A DNA stretch of 64,000 bases, from contig NZ_BMSX01000007.1 of assembly GCF_014649375.1 (NCBI RefSeq), positions 62,001 to 126,000 on the forward strand. The letters run 5' to 3'. Position 1 is the first letter of the stretch; each line of letters begins with the position of its first letter. This stretch comes from Streptomyces aurantiogriseus (GTDB lineage Bacteria; Actinomycetota; Actinomycetes; Streptomycetales; Streptomycetaceae). The notes beneath the pieces were generated by a model, which worked only from the letters and a program-made list of their open reading frames with translations, ran no database searches and was not told where the DNA came from. Position numbers and translations under genes: made by a program. Positions 52,601-60,424 of this stretch are shown here, in pieces.

Positions 52601-55464
52601 GCGAGCGCGGTGACCGCGTTCCACAGCTGGTCGAGGCTGAGTCCGGGGGCCCGGCCGGGGCCGCCGCCGGCGCGCTGCTCCTCGTGGCGCAGCCACGAGG
52701 TGAGGACCTCCTGGTAGAGACCGGCGGGGCTGAGCGCGCGGCCGGCACCGGCCACCGCGCGCAGCTGGTCGTCGTCGAGGTCGGCGACGAAACCGAGGAG
52801 CCGGGGGTTGCGGCACAGGGCGAGCAGGTCGGGGATGGCGTCGAGGAGCCGCACCCGGCGGTCGGCGGCGCGTTCGTCGCCGTCGTAGCGGTTGGCCAGG
52901 TAGGCGTGGATCTGCTGCGGGGTGAACTCCTGGACGGCGAGCACACGGCGGTGCGGGAGGAGCCCGACGCGTTCGCCGAGGGCGGTGAGGACCTGGCCCT
53001 GGGAGCGGAAGTGCTGGGTGCGGCTGCTGACGACGATCTTGGCGCTGTCGACGGCGGAGTCCAGCAGCACCTGGAGACGTTCGGCGGCACGGTCGTAGGT
53101 GACCTGGTTGACCAGCTCGTCGAAGCCGTCGAAGAGCAGCACGATCCGGCCCTGCTGGAGCATGTAGCGGAAGGCGCGCAGGTCGATGGTGTCGACACCG
53201 TGCGCGGCGAGGTGGGCGGCGACCAGCCCCTCGAAGGAGTAGGCCCGGTCCAGCGCGTTCAGCTCCACCAACAGGGGGACGAGATGCGGCAGTTCGGCCG
53301 GGATACGGCGGGCCAGTTCGCGCAGCGCGAAGGTCTTGCCGTGTCCGAAGTCGCCGAGCAGCAGCAGGAAGCGGCCCTGGTCGGAGTCGAGGAGGCGGAG
53401 CATGTCGTCGACGAGGCCGTCGCGGTCCTCGGCGCCGAGGCGCTCCACCTCCCGGTACCGCTGCGGCAGGTACATGCCCGGGAGGTAGCGGGGGTCGGTG
53501 CGCAGCCGCTCGCTCTGGGCGGCGACGTATCCGCGCAGGTCGAGCAGGCCCTGGAACTCGGTGAAGCTGCGCACCCGGACGCCTCTGCGGCGGGCCAGGT
53601 CGCGCAGTTCGCGGGCGGGCGGCGGGCCGTCGTGGACGAGTTCGGCCTCGGTCTCGGAGTCGGCGGCGTGCACAAGGGCGACGACCTGGTCGATGTCCTC
53701 GGCGGTCGGGGTGCCGATGAGCACGAACACCCGCTGCTGGCGGACGAAGTCCCCCTCCCTCCAGGTGACGAGCAGTTGCGGCACCGGTCCGGCCACCTCG
53801 CGGATCTGGGCGCCCTCGTGCCGGGTGCGGCAGACCTCGGCGACACGTTCGCGGAGCACCTCGGCCGGGGACGGGACGCCACGCGGTTCCGGCTCCGGCG
53901 GGTTGTCCACGTCCGGGGCGGTCGGGCCCGGGCCGTCCGGCTCCTCGCGGTCGAAGGCGCGATGGGCCCGCTGCCATTCCACCTGCCGTCGCTCCGGCTC
54001 CCCGGGCCCCTGCCAGGTCGCGAGCCCGTCGCCGCTGATGCGCAGCAGCCGGTGCCGGCCGGGACCGGCGGTGCCGAGCAGCGGCAGCTCGCCGGAGGCG
54101 GTGACCAGGCGCGGGCGAGCCCCCGGGCCCGTGGGGCCGTGCAGGAGCAGGTGCAGCCGGGGCGCGGTGAGGCGGGCGAGGACGTCGGTGTCGCGCAGCG
54201 GCCCGCCCCCGTCCGGGGCACCGCCCTGCCTGCTCCCGGGCGGATGCCGCAGTGCCCCGATCCGCAGCCATCCCTCCTCCTCGTACGGCCGCAGCGCCTG
54301 GGCGAACCAGGCGGCCTGCTCGGGTCCGACCAGGCCGTACCGGTCGTCGAGCCGGTGGCTGTAGGCCATCGAGGAGTTCAGGCCCGCGACCACGGTGTGC
54401 AGTTCGGGCACGGGGAAGAGGGTCCACGGCTGGTCGCTGTCGAAGACGACGTCGAGGCCCTGGTACAGCTCCTGGAAGAGCCGGGCGAAGTGCCGCCACT
54501 TGGGCCAGTACGGCGGCCGGGGCGGGATCTCGTCGGCCTCGCAGATGCTGAAGTAGGCCCGGCAGGCGGCCTGGTTGACGTCCCGGCCGCCGGGGACGAG
54601 GGCGACCCGGTGCGGTTCGAGGCCGAGCAGGGCGCGCAGCCCGGTGAGGAAGGTGAGGGCCTGGTCGACCTCGCGGGGGCTGCCGGAGGCGGTCAGATCG
54701 CCGGTGACCACCAGCAGGTCGGGGGCCGGGGCGCCGGCGTCGGTCAGCTCGACGAGGTCCCCCCAGATCGCCGCCTGCAACTCCGCGGGATCCTGCCCCC
54801 GCCCGAAGGTGGGCCCGGCGAGCTGGAGCACGGTGACCGCCTCGCGCCCCCGCGGGCCTGCGGACGCCGGCGGATACGCCGGTGGCGCCGCGGGTCTGCG
54901 CCGCCCGGCCCAGCCGGGCTGCCCGAGGGGCCGTCCGGGAGCGGGCGGGACCGCCGCCGGCGGAGCGGGCGGGGTCGACGGGCCGCCCCCGCCCGGGTAG
55001 TCGGGCCGCAGACTGGGCCGGGCACGGCCGTCGAGGGCCTGGCGGACCCGGGTCAGCAGCAGGTCGCGGGCGGCCGCCGGATCGGTGACGGGGACCAGGT
55101 CGACGTAGGTGATGGTGGCGAGGAGCCCCTCCACCGGGATGTCCTCGACCCGCACGGTGAGCAGCCGGCGCTCCGGGGCGTCCGGGTCGGCGCGCAGGGC
55201 CGCCTGCCACTCCATCCGGCCGTAGCGGGACCGCTCGTAGTTGCGCGAGAGGACGGCGATGACGGCGGCCGACTCGCTCACGCCCCGGTCCATGAAGTCC
55301 ACGAAGTTGGTGCCGGGGACGAAGTCCCACGCCTGGAGAACCGTGCGGTAGCCCGCCTCCTCCAGGGTCCAGGCGATCCATGACGCCCAGCGTTCGTCGG
55401 CCGGTGAGTAGCTGACGAAGAAGTCCAACGGCCCTGTTTCACCAGTGATCTGACGCTCCCCCAT
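49663..55464 (-). CDS. TIR - degenerate phosphoesterase - NACHT - pentapeptide - WD40 protein
   Basis: 1,933 residues from ATG 55464 (GTG 55500 adds 12). A TIR domain (12-140, FFVSYSP) keeps the putative NAD-cleaving Glu85 in YGRMEWQAA. A calcineurin-like region (210-440) has lost key metal ligands: LAGPTFG and VPGGRDVN replace the usual LSDLHFG and VPGNHDVN. A NACHT NTPase follows, with Walker A GDFGHGKT (K710) and Walker B LLFDGFDE (D779). Then come pentapeptide repeats (1088-1180) and about 15 WD40 blades (1225-1880), enough for two propellers. This is the layout of a STAND sensor: WD40 senses, NACHT oligomerises, TIR kills by NAD depletion. Role in phage defence or self-recognition is inferred. 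Confidence 0.9.
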   Translation of the reverse strand: MGERQITGETGPLDFFVSYSPADERWASWIAWTLEEAGYRTVLQAWDFVPGTNFVDFMDRGVSESAAVIAVLSRNYERSRYGRMEWQAALRADPDAPERRLLTVRVEDIPVEGLLATITYVDLVPVTDPAAARDLLLTRVRQALDGRARPSLRPDYPGGGGPSTPPAPPAAVPPAPGRPLGQPGWAGRRRPAAPPAYPPASAGPRGREAVTVLQLAGPTFGRGQDPAELQAAIWGDLVELTDAGAPAPDLLVVTGDLTASGSPREVDQALTFLTGLRALLGLEPHRVALVPGGRDVNQAACRAYFSICEADEIPPRPPYWPKWRHFARLFQELYQGLDVVFDSDQPWTLFPVPELHTVVAGLNSSMAYSHRLDDRYGLVGPEQAAWFAQALRPYEEEGWLRIGALRHPPGSRQGGAPDGGGPLRDTDVLARLTAPRLHLLLHGPTGPGARPRLVTASGELPLLGTAGPGRHRLLRISGDGLATWQGPGEPERRQVEWQRAHRAFDREEPDGPGPTAPDVDNPPEPEPRGVPSPAEVLRERVAEVCRTRHEGAQIREVAGPVPQLLVTWREGDFVRQQRVFVLIGTPTAEDIDQVVALVHAADSETEAELVHDGPPPARELRDLARRRGVRVRSFTEFQGLLDLRGYVAAQSERLRTDPRYLPGMYLPQRYREVERLGAEDRDGLVDDMLRLLDSDQGRFLLLLGDFGHGKTFALRELARRIPAELPHLVPLLVELNALDRAYSFEGLVAAHLAAHGVDTIDLRAFRYMLQQGRIVLLFDGFDELVNQVTYDRAAERLQVLLDSAVDSAKIVVSSRTQHFRSQGQVLTALGERVGLLPHRRVLAVQEFTPQQIHAYLANRYDGDERAADRRVRLLDAIPDLLALCRNPRLLGFVADLDDDQLRAVAGAGRALSPAGLYQEVLTSWLRHEEQRAGGGPGRAPGLSLDQLWNAVTALALRLWESGQESLRLDELTDVAETLTGLAESRLSVPQAAHAVGSGSLLVRSDDGVFRFIHGSVVEWLVARACALRLAADDTALLTRRQLSRLAVEFLCDLADHRACQEWAERTLSGSGGGEETARANAVKILSRLRVPAHTDLRGAALAGEDLSYRDFSGVDLTRADLTDARLVGANLSGAVLRDARLTGARLDGADLTGTDLRGADLRRARLIRTDLTGARVEGGRWRRAALVSATTGTDLSDTPELASAAIAPGMAVDSGFRPSAVGVPYGFDMRTSRLPEPISYSPDGELLAVGSEDGGVLVCDAATGTALRTLEGHTDRVYAVKFRDRVLATGSADGTVRLWDPVSGACRHRLEIHPAGVWPVALDADGSLLATGDADGVVTLWDTATGAPLHRLPGHAAPVYTVAFGPGNTTLVTGDASAAVRLWDLADGRALGELPGHRGAVFRARFSPDGSLLATGDMGAGRAGTVRVWDVAGRRVLHTFTGHAGRVYTLDFHPGGRFLVSGDTEGEVRLWDLAAGAGAGLLGGCRGAVYQVLFDPDGTTLAAGDSQGVVRLWRIAPDAEPVAVPLNRQPEDHRGSVWVCKFRPHGDAPAPEAGSLLVTGANDGVVRLWDPATGQGRHILRGHGRRIGTLSFSADGSMLAAGGNDGVVRLWHAVSGRWLRELTGQSDRLVSAVFSPADPALLATASSDGDLYLWNAGTGEYQREMDVETDHVWAEAFSADGHLLATANDDDTVRIWYRATGAHVTTITEHYGRVRSIAFRPDGAVLVTGCDDRKVRIWDMAARRITAVLDGHTDRVYAVAFAPDGTWLASASWDGQAVIWRDGEIAHRLTGHTGKLWTAAAHPLRPLLATAGDDRTVRLWDPRSGRETAVLTGHTGRVLAVAFSPDGSLLASGGEDGTVRLWNVPGGAPATLRATLVGLPGGWAALSPSGGYKFEGDVTGEFWHAVGMCRFEPGELDGHLPGVRQVPLEEALD

Positions 55465-55476
55465 ATATTCATGATG
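55462..55476. promoter_or_regulatory. AT-rich divergent start region
   Basis: CATATATTCATGATG is the most AT-rich stretch in this part of the window. It holds a TATATT -10-like box on the plus strand and an ATG for each divergent gene, 15 bases apart. Neither gene has a visible Shine-Dalgarno sequence, so leaderless transcripts are possible. Confidence 0.4.
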
Positions 55477-55478
55477 CA

Positions 55479-56888
55479 ATGAGCGAGCGTCGATATGCAC
55501 CGGTTTCGCGACCAGGAACCCGGCTGGAGGACCCCGGCGGCGAATCTGTCGGAAAGCAGCCCCTCCCGATTACAGCGGCGCACAGATGTGCGACCCTTCC
55601 GATCGTGGGTGGGTTACGACGTCTGCACGTGCTGGACCGGGTGGCGATCGGTCTGCTCGCGACCGGACTGGTGTGCTGGGCCACGGGGGTGCTGCCCTCC
55701 GGCCAGGCCGGCGACGCGATGACCCGTATCGCCCCGCTGCTGGCGTTCCTCGGCACGGTGATCGTGCTGGCCGAACTCACCAGCCGGGCCGAGGTGTTCG
55801 ACGTGGTCGCGGCCCGTGTCGCCCGGGCCGGCCGGGGCAGCTACCCGCTTCTCTTCCTGCTCTGCGTGGCCTTCGCCTCCGTCACCACGATCGCCCTCAA
55901 CCTGGACACCACGGCCGTCCTCCTCACGCCCGTGATGCTGGCCCTGGCCTCCCGCCTGCGCATCGCGGCGGTCCCCCTGGCCATGACCACGGTCTGGCTG
56001 GCCAACACGGCGAGCCTGCTGCTGCCGGTCTCCAACCTGACGAACCTGCTGGCCGCGGACCGGGTGGCCCTGTCGCCGCTGGGCCTGGCGGGCCGGATGT
56101 GGGCACCGCAGCTGGCGGCGATCGCGGTGACGATGGCGTGCCTGTGGGGGTTCTACTGGCGCCGGGGGCGGCGTACGGCCGACCAGGGCCCCGAGGCCCC
56201 CGCCGAACGCACCGCCGTGCCGACGGGCGGCCCCGGCGCGACCCGCGCGGAGGACCTGCGACCGGGGAGCGCCGACCGCTACGACCTCCCCGCCCCGCAC
56301 CGCCCCACCGACCCGGTGCTGTTCCGGGCCTGCGCCCTGGCCTGCGGCGGGTTCCTGCTGGCGATCCTGGTCGCGGACGTCGAGCTGTGGATCGCGTCCG
56401 CGACGGCCGCGGCCGTCGCCGTCGTGGCCTTCGCGGCCCGCGACCGCTCCGCGCTGCGGCCGTCGCTGATCCCCTGGCGGCTGCTGATCATGGTCCCCGG
56501 CATGTTCCTGGTGGTCGAGACGGTCAACGCCAACGGTCTGCACGACCTGCTGGCCGCCGCGGTGGGCCACGACGGCGGCATCGGCGGCATGTTCCGCGCG
56601 GCGGCGGTCGGCGCGGGCCTGTCGAACGTCCTCAACAACCTCCCCGTCTACCTGGCCGGCGAGGCGGCCGTCCCCTCCGGCAACCACGCCCAACTGCTCG
56701 CCCTGCTCGTGGGCACCAACGCGGGCCCGGTGATCACCCCCTGGGCCTCCCTGGCAACCCTGCTCTGGTACGAGCGATGCCACGCGTACGGCGTGCGTGT
56801 CCCGGTAGCCCGCCTGATGGCAACGGGCGCGGTCCTGGCGGTGACTGCGGTCACGACGTCGGTGGCGGTGCTGGCGGTGACGGGATGA
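55479..56888 (+). CDS. SLC13/ArsB-like membrane transporter
   Basis: Up to 469 residues with about ten transmembrane helices, resembling ArsB/NhaD/SLC13 anion permeases. Typical segments are TIALNLDTTAVLLTPV, SLLLPVSNLTNLL and, in the second half, AGLSNVLNNLPVYL, which with the SNLTN loop gives the paired hairpins of the fold. Likely substrates are oxyanions or dicarboxylates; arsenite is only one option, and no ars genes are nearby. The start is uncertain: ATG 55479 nearly overlaps the divergent gene, and GTG 55605 just before the first helix is plausible. The codon at 55614-55616 is TTA. Confidence 0.78.
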   Translation: MSERRYAPVSRPGTRLEDPGGESVGKQPLPITAAHRCATLPIVGGLRRLHVLDRVAIGLLATGLVCWATGVLPSGQAGDAMTRIAPLLAFLGTVIVLAELTSRAEVFDVVAARVARAGRGSYPLLFLLCVAFASVTTIALNLDTTAVLLTPVMLALASRLRIAAVPLAMTTVWLANTASLLLPVSNLTNLLAADRVALSPLGLAGRMWAPQLAAIAVTMACLWGFYWRRGRRTADQGPEAPAERTAVPTGGPGATRAEDLRPGSADRYDLPAPHRPTDPVLFRACALACGGFLLAILVADVELWIASATAAAVAVVAFAARDRSALRPSLIPWRLLIMVPGMFLVVETVNANGLHDLLAAAVGHDGGIGGMFRAAAVGAGLSNVLNNLPVYLAGEAAVPSGNHAQLLALLVGTNAGPVITPWASLATLLWYERCHAYGVRVPVARLMATGAVLAVTAVTTSVAVLAVTG

Positions 56889-57306
56889 GGGGACGGCGAC
56901 GGCCACGGTGACGGATGAGGGGCGGCGACGGTGACGTCCGACGGCCGCACCGGCCACCCCGCCGTCGGCGCGGGCGCCCCAGGGGCAGGAGGCCGTGCTC
57001 GCGCAGGCCTGCCCGAGGGGCCTGCGGCCCGGGCGGCCCGGCCCAGGACGGCCGGGCCGGCTGCGCGCCTGGCACGGCAGGACCCTGACCCCGGGCAGGG
57101 ATGCCCGGGCGGTTCGCGCCCGGTCATCACGTGGCCGGCTCGCGCCGGGGCGTCCGCGGGACGTCGGCCACCGTCCCGCCCGCGGCGCCGCCCACCAACC
57201 CTGGACGGCGCCGCCCACCGACCCGGCGTGGCGCGGCCCACCGACGAGGCAGCGTGGTGCAGCGGTGCCCAGGCCGACCCGCCACCCCGGCTCTCAGGCC
57301 CCGCCC
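56889..57306. other. Gene-free GC-rich stretch with a hairpin
   Basis: 418 bases between the convergent transporter and IMPase-family genes. Only GGCCCGGCC (57035-57043) with GGCCGGGCC (57050-57058), a 9-bp stem, stands out as a possible terminator. No gene or known repeat was recognised. Confidence 0.45.
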
Positions 57307-58203
57307 CTACACCCCGGACCAGGGCGGAACGTACGACGGAGTCGGCTCCGGCACGCCCGCACCCGCACCCGCCGCCAGCTCCAGCAGATACGGCAGCGTC
57401 TCCGGCCGCGCCGCGACGAAGGAGCGCTCCGTGTCCGGTCCGGTGAAACCGCCGGTGAACTCCCGCCCGTCCAGGTGGCGCACGGCCACCCCCGCCTCGC
57501 GGGCCAGCAGTGCCCCCGCCGGCAGGTCGATCGCCTCGGCGCGGTAGCCGACGAAGCCGTCGATGTCCCCGCGGGCCAGCATCGCCCAGGCCAGCAGCGG
57601 TGCCCACAGCTGGAGCAGGCGTCGGGAGCCGAGCTCCACGGTGTGCCGCAGGGCGCGGGCGGTGCGGTCGTCGCGGCGGACCGCGTGGCCCTGGGTCCAG
57701 GCCAGCAGCGGCCCCGCCGGCGACGGCGCACGGCCGTCGGCCGCGAGCCGCCCGCCGGGCCCGTACGCGCCGCCGCCCCGTCGCGCCGACCAGGTCCGCC
57801 CGCTCAGCGGTTCGTGCACCACCCCCACCACCGGCGCCCCGTCGACGCACAGGGCGACACCCACGACACAGACGGGCAGCCCGATCACCACGTTGTTGCT
57901 GCCGTCGAGGGGGTCCACGAGCCAGGTCCGGCCGCCGCCGTCCCCGCCCAGCTCCCCGGACTCCTCGGCGAGGATCCGGTCGTGCGGGAAGCGCTCCAGG
58001 ATCCGGTCCACCACGAGCCGCTCGGCCAGCAGGTCCAGGTCGGTGACGACATCGCCGAGTTCGCCCTTGGGACGGACGGCGAAACCGTCCGGGAAGCGGG
58101 ACCGCAGCAGCGCCCCGGCCTCCTCGGCGGCGGCCACCGCCGTACGGCACTCGGAGGTGAAACGGGCCGACGGGTCAGACGGGCGGTTCGGGTTCGGGCT
58201 CAT
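57307..58203 (-). CDS. Inositol-monophosphatase-family phosphatase
   Basis: Metal-dependent phosphatase of the FIG/IMPase superfamily, 298 residues. Metal ligands lie in ILAEESGE and WLVDPLDGSNN; the C-terminal AEAIDLPAGALLAREAG replaces the usual W-D-AG motif. Substrates in this family include inositol phosphate, fructose-1,6-bisphosphate and 3'-phosphoadenosine nucleotides, and sequence alone does not decide. ATG 58203 lies 29 bases inside the previous gene, so translation is coupled. It is the last of three same-strand genes whose partners have no known function. Confidence 0.85.
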   Translation of the reverse strand: MSPNPNRPSDPSARFTSECRTAVAAAEEAGALLRSRFPDGFAVRPKGELGDVVTDLDLLAERLVVDRILERFPHDRILAEESGELGGDGGGRTWLVDPLDGSNNVVIGLPVCVVGVALCVDGAPVVGVVHEPLSGRTWSARRGGGAYGPGGRLAADGRAPSPAGPLLAWTQGHAVRRDDRTARALRHTVELGSRRLLQLWAPLLAWAMLARGDIDGFVGYRAEAIDLPAGALLAREAGVAVRHLDGREFTGGFTGPDTERSFVAARPETLPYLLELAAGAGAGVPEPTPSYVPPWSGV

Positions 58204-58837
58204 GGATCCTCCTGAGGGCGGCCTGGGCGATCCGGGCGGTCTGGGCCGCGTCGCACATGCTGCGGACCACCCGGCGGCCCGGGGCCCGTAACGGGCCCAG
58301 GGAGAGGTCCGCCCGGCCGGGCAGCGTCCGCCCCAGCACCAGGGTGGCGGCCGGACGGCCGTCCGGCACCACGGTGGTGTGGAACTCGCCCGCCGGAAGG
58401 TCGTACGTCTGGCCGCGCGCGCTGGTCTGCTCGCCACCCGGCAGACAGCGCACCAGCCGCTCGGTGGGCCGTAGGTCGTCCACGCCCGAGGGGTCGCTGT
58501 GCACCTCGAACACCCGGTGGGTCGGCCGCTCGGTCTCCTCGTGGACGCCCATACGCCGGTTGCCCAACCGTCCGTACAGCACGGTACTGGTCAAGTCCCA
58601 GCTGTGACAGTGCACTTGATGCGCCGTCAGGGCGGGCTCGGCCGGCCCGAAGACGTGCACGCACACGCCCTGCGGCCCGTCCCGCAGGACGGGCAGGCAG
58701 ACGAACCCGAGCGGATGGCGCACCGCGCGCAGACCGCGACGGCCCGCCACCACCTGTTCCAACTCCGATGCGGCCTGCCGCATCACCTCGCCGGCGGCCC
58801 CCCGCCGGGCGGCCCGTTCCAGGGCCGGGTAGTCCAT
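58175..58837 (-). CDS. Cupin-like protein of unknown function
   Basis: 220 residues, soluble. The segment VHCHSWDLTSTVLYGRLGNR has the spacing of a cupin metal site, and LPAGEFHTTVVPDG supplies a possible later histidine, recalling cysteine-dioxygenase-type cupins. The N-terminal 40 residues look helical. It begins 24 bases after the membrane-protein gene and overlaps the phosphatase gene by 29 bases. No function can be assigned. Confidence 0.72.
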   Translation of the reverse strand: MDYPALERAARRGAAGEVMRQAASELEQVVAGRRGLRAVRHPLGFVCLPVLRDGPQGVCVHVFGPAEPALTAHQVHCHSWDLTSTVLYGRLGNRRMGVHEETERPTHRVFEVHSDPSGVDDLRPTERLVRCLPGGEQTSARGQTYDLPAGEFHTTVVPDGRPAATLVLGRTLPGRADLSLGPLRAPGRRVVRSMCDAAQTARIAQAALRRIHEPEPEPPV

Positions 58838-58861
58838 CGTCTCCCCCTCGGCCGAACGTGG

Positions 58862-59830
58862 CTACCTGCGGTACGGATCCTCCGCCCGCAGCGCCTTGTC
58901 GATGATGTCGCCGACATCCCCGTCGGTGAAACTCGCCGGCAGGGGCAGTCCGAGCCGGTCGAGCAGGCGTCTGACCTCGTCGACGGTCGGCTCGTCGCTC
59001 AGCGGGGTGGCCTCCCGCAGATCGAGTTTGACCGCCTGCTCCCGGCTCTGGTGCAACTCGGTGACGTAGTAGTCGTACAGCGGCCTGCCCTGCTCCACGC
59101 ACAGGCTGACGCGGCGCGGGTCGTCCTGGGTGATGATCAGGCAGGTGTCGGACAGGTCGAAGCGCAGCGTCGGGGCCACCGAGGACAGGTGGACGTCGAT
59201 CTCCAGGGTGTCCAGCCGCTGCCGGTGCCAACTGGCGGCGACCACGGTGGCGTAGGACTCCTTGCGGGTGCGTTCGGTGGTCCACTCCGCGAAGGCGCCG
59301 CCCTCCTGCCGGTGGCTGAAGGTGCGCCGGAAGCGCGCGTAGGCGGCGCACACCCGGTCGTCGGCCGGATTGACGATGTCGATCTTCATGCTGAGGGAGC
59401 GCCGCTGCCGCTGTGCCTCCAGGACGCACTCCGGCAGGGTGACGGCCCGCAGATAGGTGCCGGTGCCGCCCTTGAACACCCAGCGGGCGGTGCTGCGCCG
59501 GGCCTGTTCGTGGGCGAGGCGTACCTCGGGCCCGGCCAGCGTGCGCACCATGGACAGGTCCTCGATCGCCCGGCTCGTGCCCTCGGTCGCGGTCCGGATG
59601 TCGGCCAGCCGCCGCCGACGCTCCGTCAGCGAGCCGTACACCAGCGCCGCCAGGACCAGCAGGATGGAACCGGTGACGATGTGGTCGTCGAACTTCTCGT
59701 CCAGGATGTCCATCAGGCCGATGACCAGCGCGACCCCGATCGCGACGACACCGTCCGCGTTCCTGACCGCCCACGCGATCGAGTCCTCCAGCCGACGCCC
59801 GGACGACTGCTGAGGCGTTCTGCTCGTCAC
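58862..59830 (-). CDS. Two-helix membrane protein with a conserved cytoplasmic domain
   Basis: 322 residues from GTG 59830, chosen for the GGGGGAGG ribosome site six bases before it. Two helices (about 27-43 and 54-70) are followed by a basic stretch and a large soluble domain with FKGGTGTYLRAVTLPE and KIDIVNPADDRVCAAYARFR. The architecture (N-terminal 2TM plus cytoplasmic domain) is similar to membrane effectors in nucleotide-signalled defence systems, but I do not recognise the family. It heads the three-gene cassette with the cupin-like and phosphatase genes. Confidence 0.75.
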   Translation of the reverse strand: MTSRTPQQSSGRRLEDSIAWAVRNADGVVAIGVALVIGLMDILDEKFDDHIVTGSILLVLAALVYGSLTERRRRLADIRTATEGTSRAIEDLSMVRTLAGPEVRLAHEQARRSTARWVFKGGTGTYLRAVTLPECVLEAQRQRRSLSMKIDIVNPADDRVCAAYARFRRTFSHRQEGGAFAEWTTERTRKESYATVVAASWHRQRLDTLEIDVHLSSVAPTLRFDLSDTCLIITQDDPRRVSLCVEQGRPLYDYYVTELHQSREQAVKLDLREATPLSDEPTVDEVRRLLDRLGLPLPASFTDGDVGDIIDKALRAEDPYRR

Positions 59831-59905
59831 GTTCACCCTCCCCCGACGGCGAAAGTCCAGGGTAGGAGCAACCACGTGTCCGCAGCTACGGGGCGTGAAT
59901 CGGCC

Positions 59906-60424
59906 TCAACGGCTTGTAGTGGCCTCGGACGGCGTGAGCGGGGGCGTACTCGGCTCGGCGCTCGGCGCGGCGGGCACCGCCGTGGGCGCCGTCGACGCGC
60001 TGTCGCTGGGGCTGGGGCGGGGTGCCGCGGTGCCGGTGGGGCCGGCGGGGGTCGAGGCCTCGGGGACGGGCGTCCGGGCGCCCTCCGTAGGGCCCGGTGT
60101 GGCGGGGGTGGGCGTTGCCGGCGGAGTCGGCGAGGTCGACGGGCCGCTCACGGGCGGTGGAGCCAGCGGAACCGTCGGGGAGACCGGTGTCTCCGATGCC
60201 GGCCGCAGTGGCAGGACGAGGGCGACGGCCACGACGACGGCGCACGCCGCGCCGACACCGGCGGCGGTGCGCAGCAGCCGGCGGCGGGCCGCACCACGGC
60301 GGATCTGTTCGTACCGGCCGGCCGGCGGGCCTAGGTAGTCGGAGGGGGGCCGCAGGATGACGGCGAGGGGGTCGTCGGGGGCGAGGTCCGGGCCGTCGTC
60401 GAAGTCGTCAGCGGGTGTGGTCAA
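59906..60424 (-). CDS. Single-pass membrane protein linked to the ECF sigma factor
   Basis: 172 residues: a cytoplasmic N-terminus with acidic DDFDDGPDLAPDDP and then RYEQIRRGAARRR, one helix (about 53-72), and a Pro/Thr/Ser-rich outer tail of about 95 residues. The gene starts inside the end of the ECF sigma gene (17-base overlap), the usual position of an anti-sigma factor. No zinc-binding anti-sigma motif is present, so an anti-sigma role is only suggested by place and topology. Confidence 0.78.
   Translation of the reverse strand: MTTPADDFDDGPDLAPDDPLAVILRPPSDYLGPPAGRYEQIRRGAARRRLLRTAAGVGAACAVVVAVALVLPLRPASETPVSPTVPLAPPPVSGPSTSPTPPATPTPATPGPTEGARTPVPEASTPAGPTGTAAPRPSPSDSASTAPTAVPAAPSAEPSTPPLTPSEATTSR

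Noticed and set aside
49963..55383. A plus-strand open frame of about 1,800 codons opposite the TIR-NACHT gene
   Set aside because: It is the antisense shadow of the large gene, with Gly/Val/Arg-rich low-complexity sequence and no domain.
60408..60424. A frameshift between the ECF sigma gene and the following membrane-protein gene
   Set aside because: The 17-base overlap leaves both proteins complete at expected lengths; it is normal coupling.
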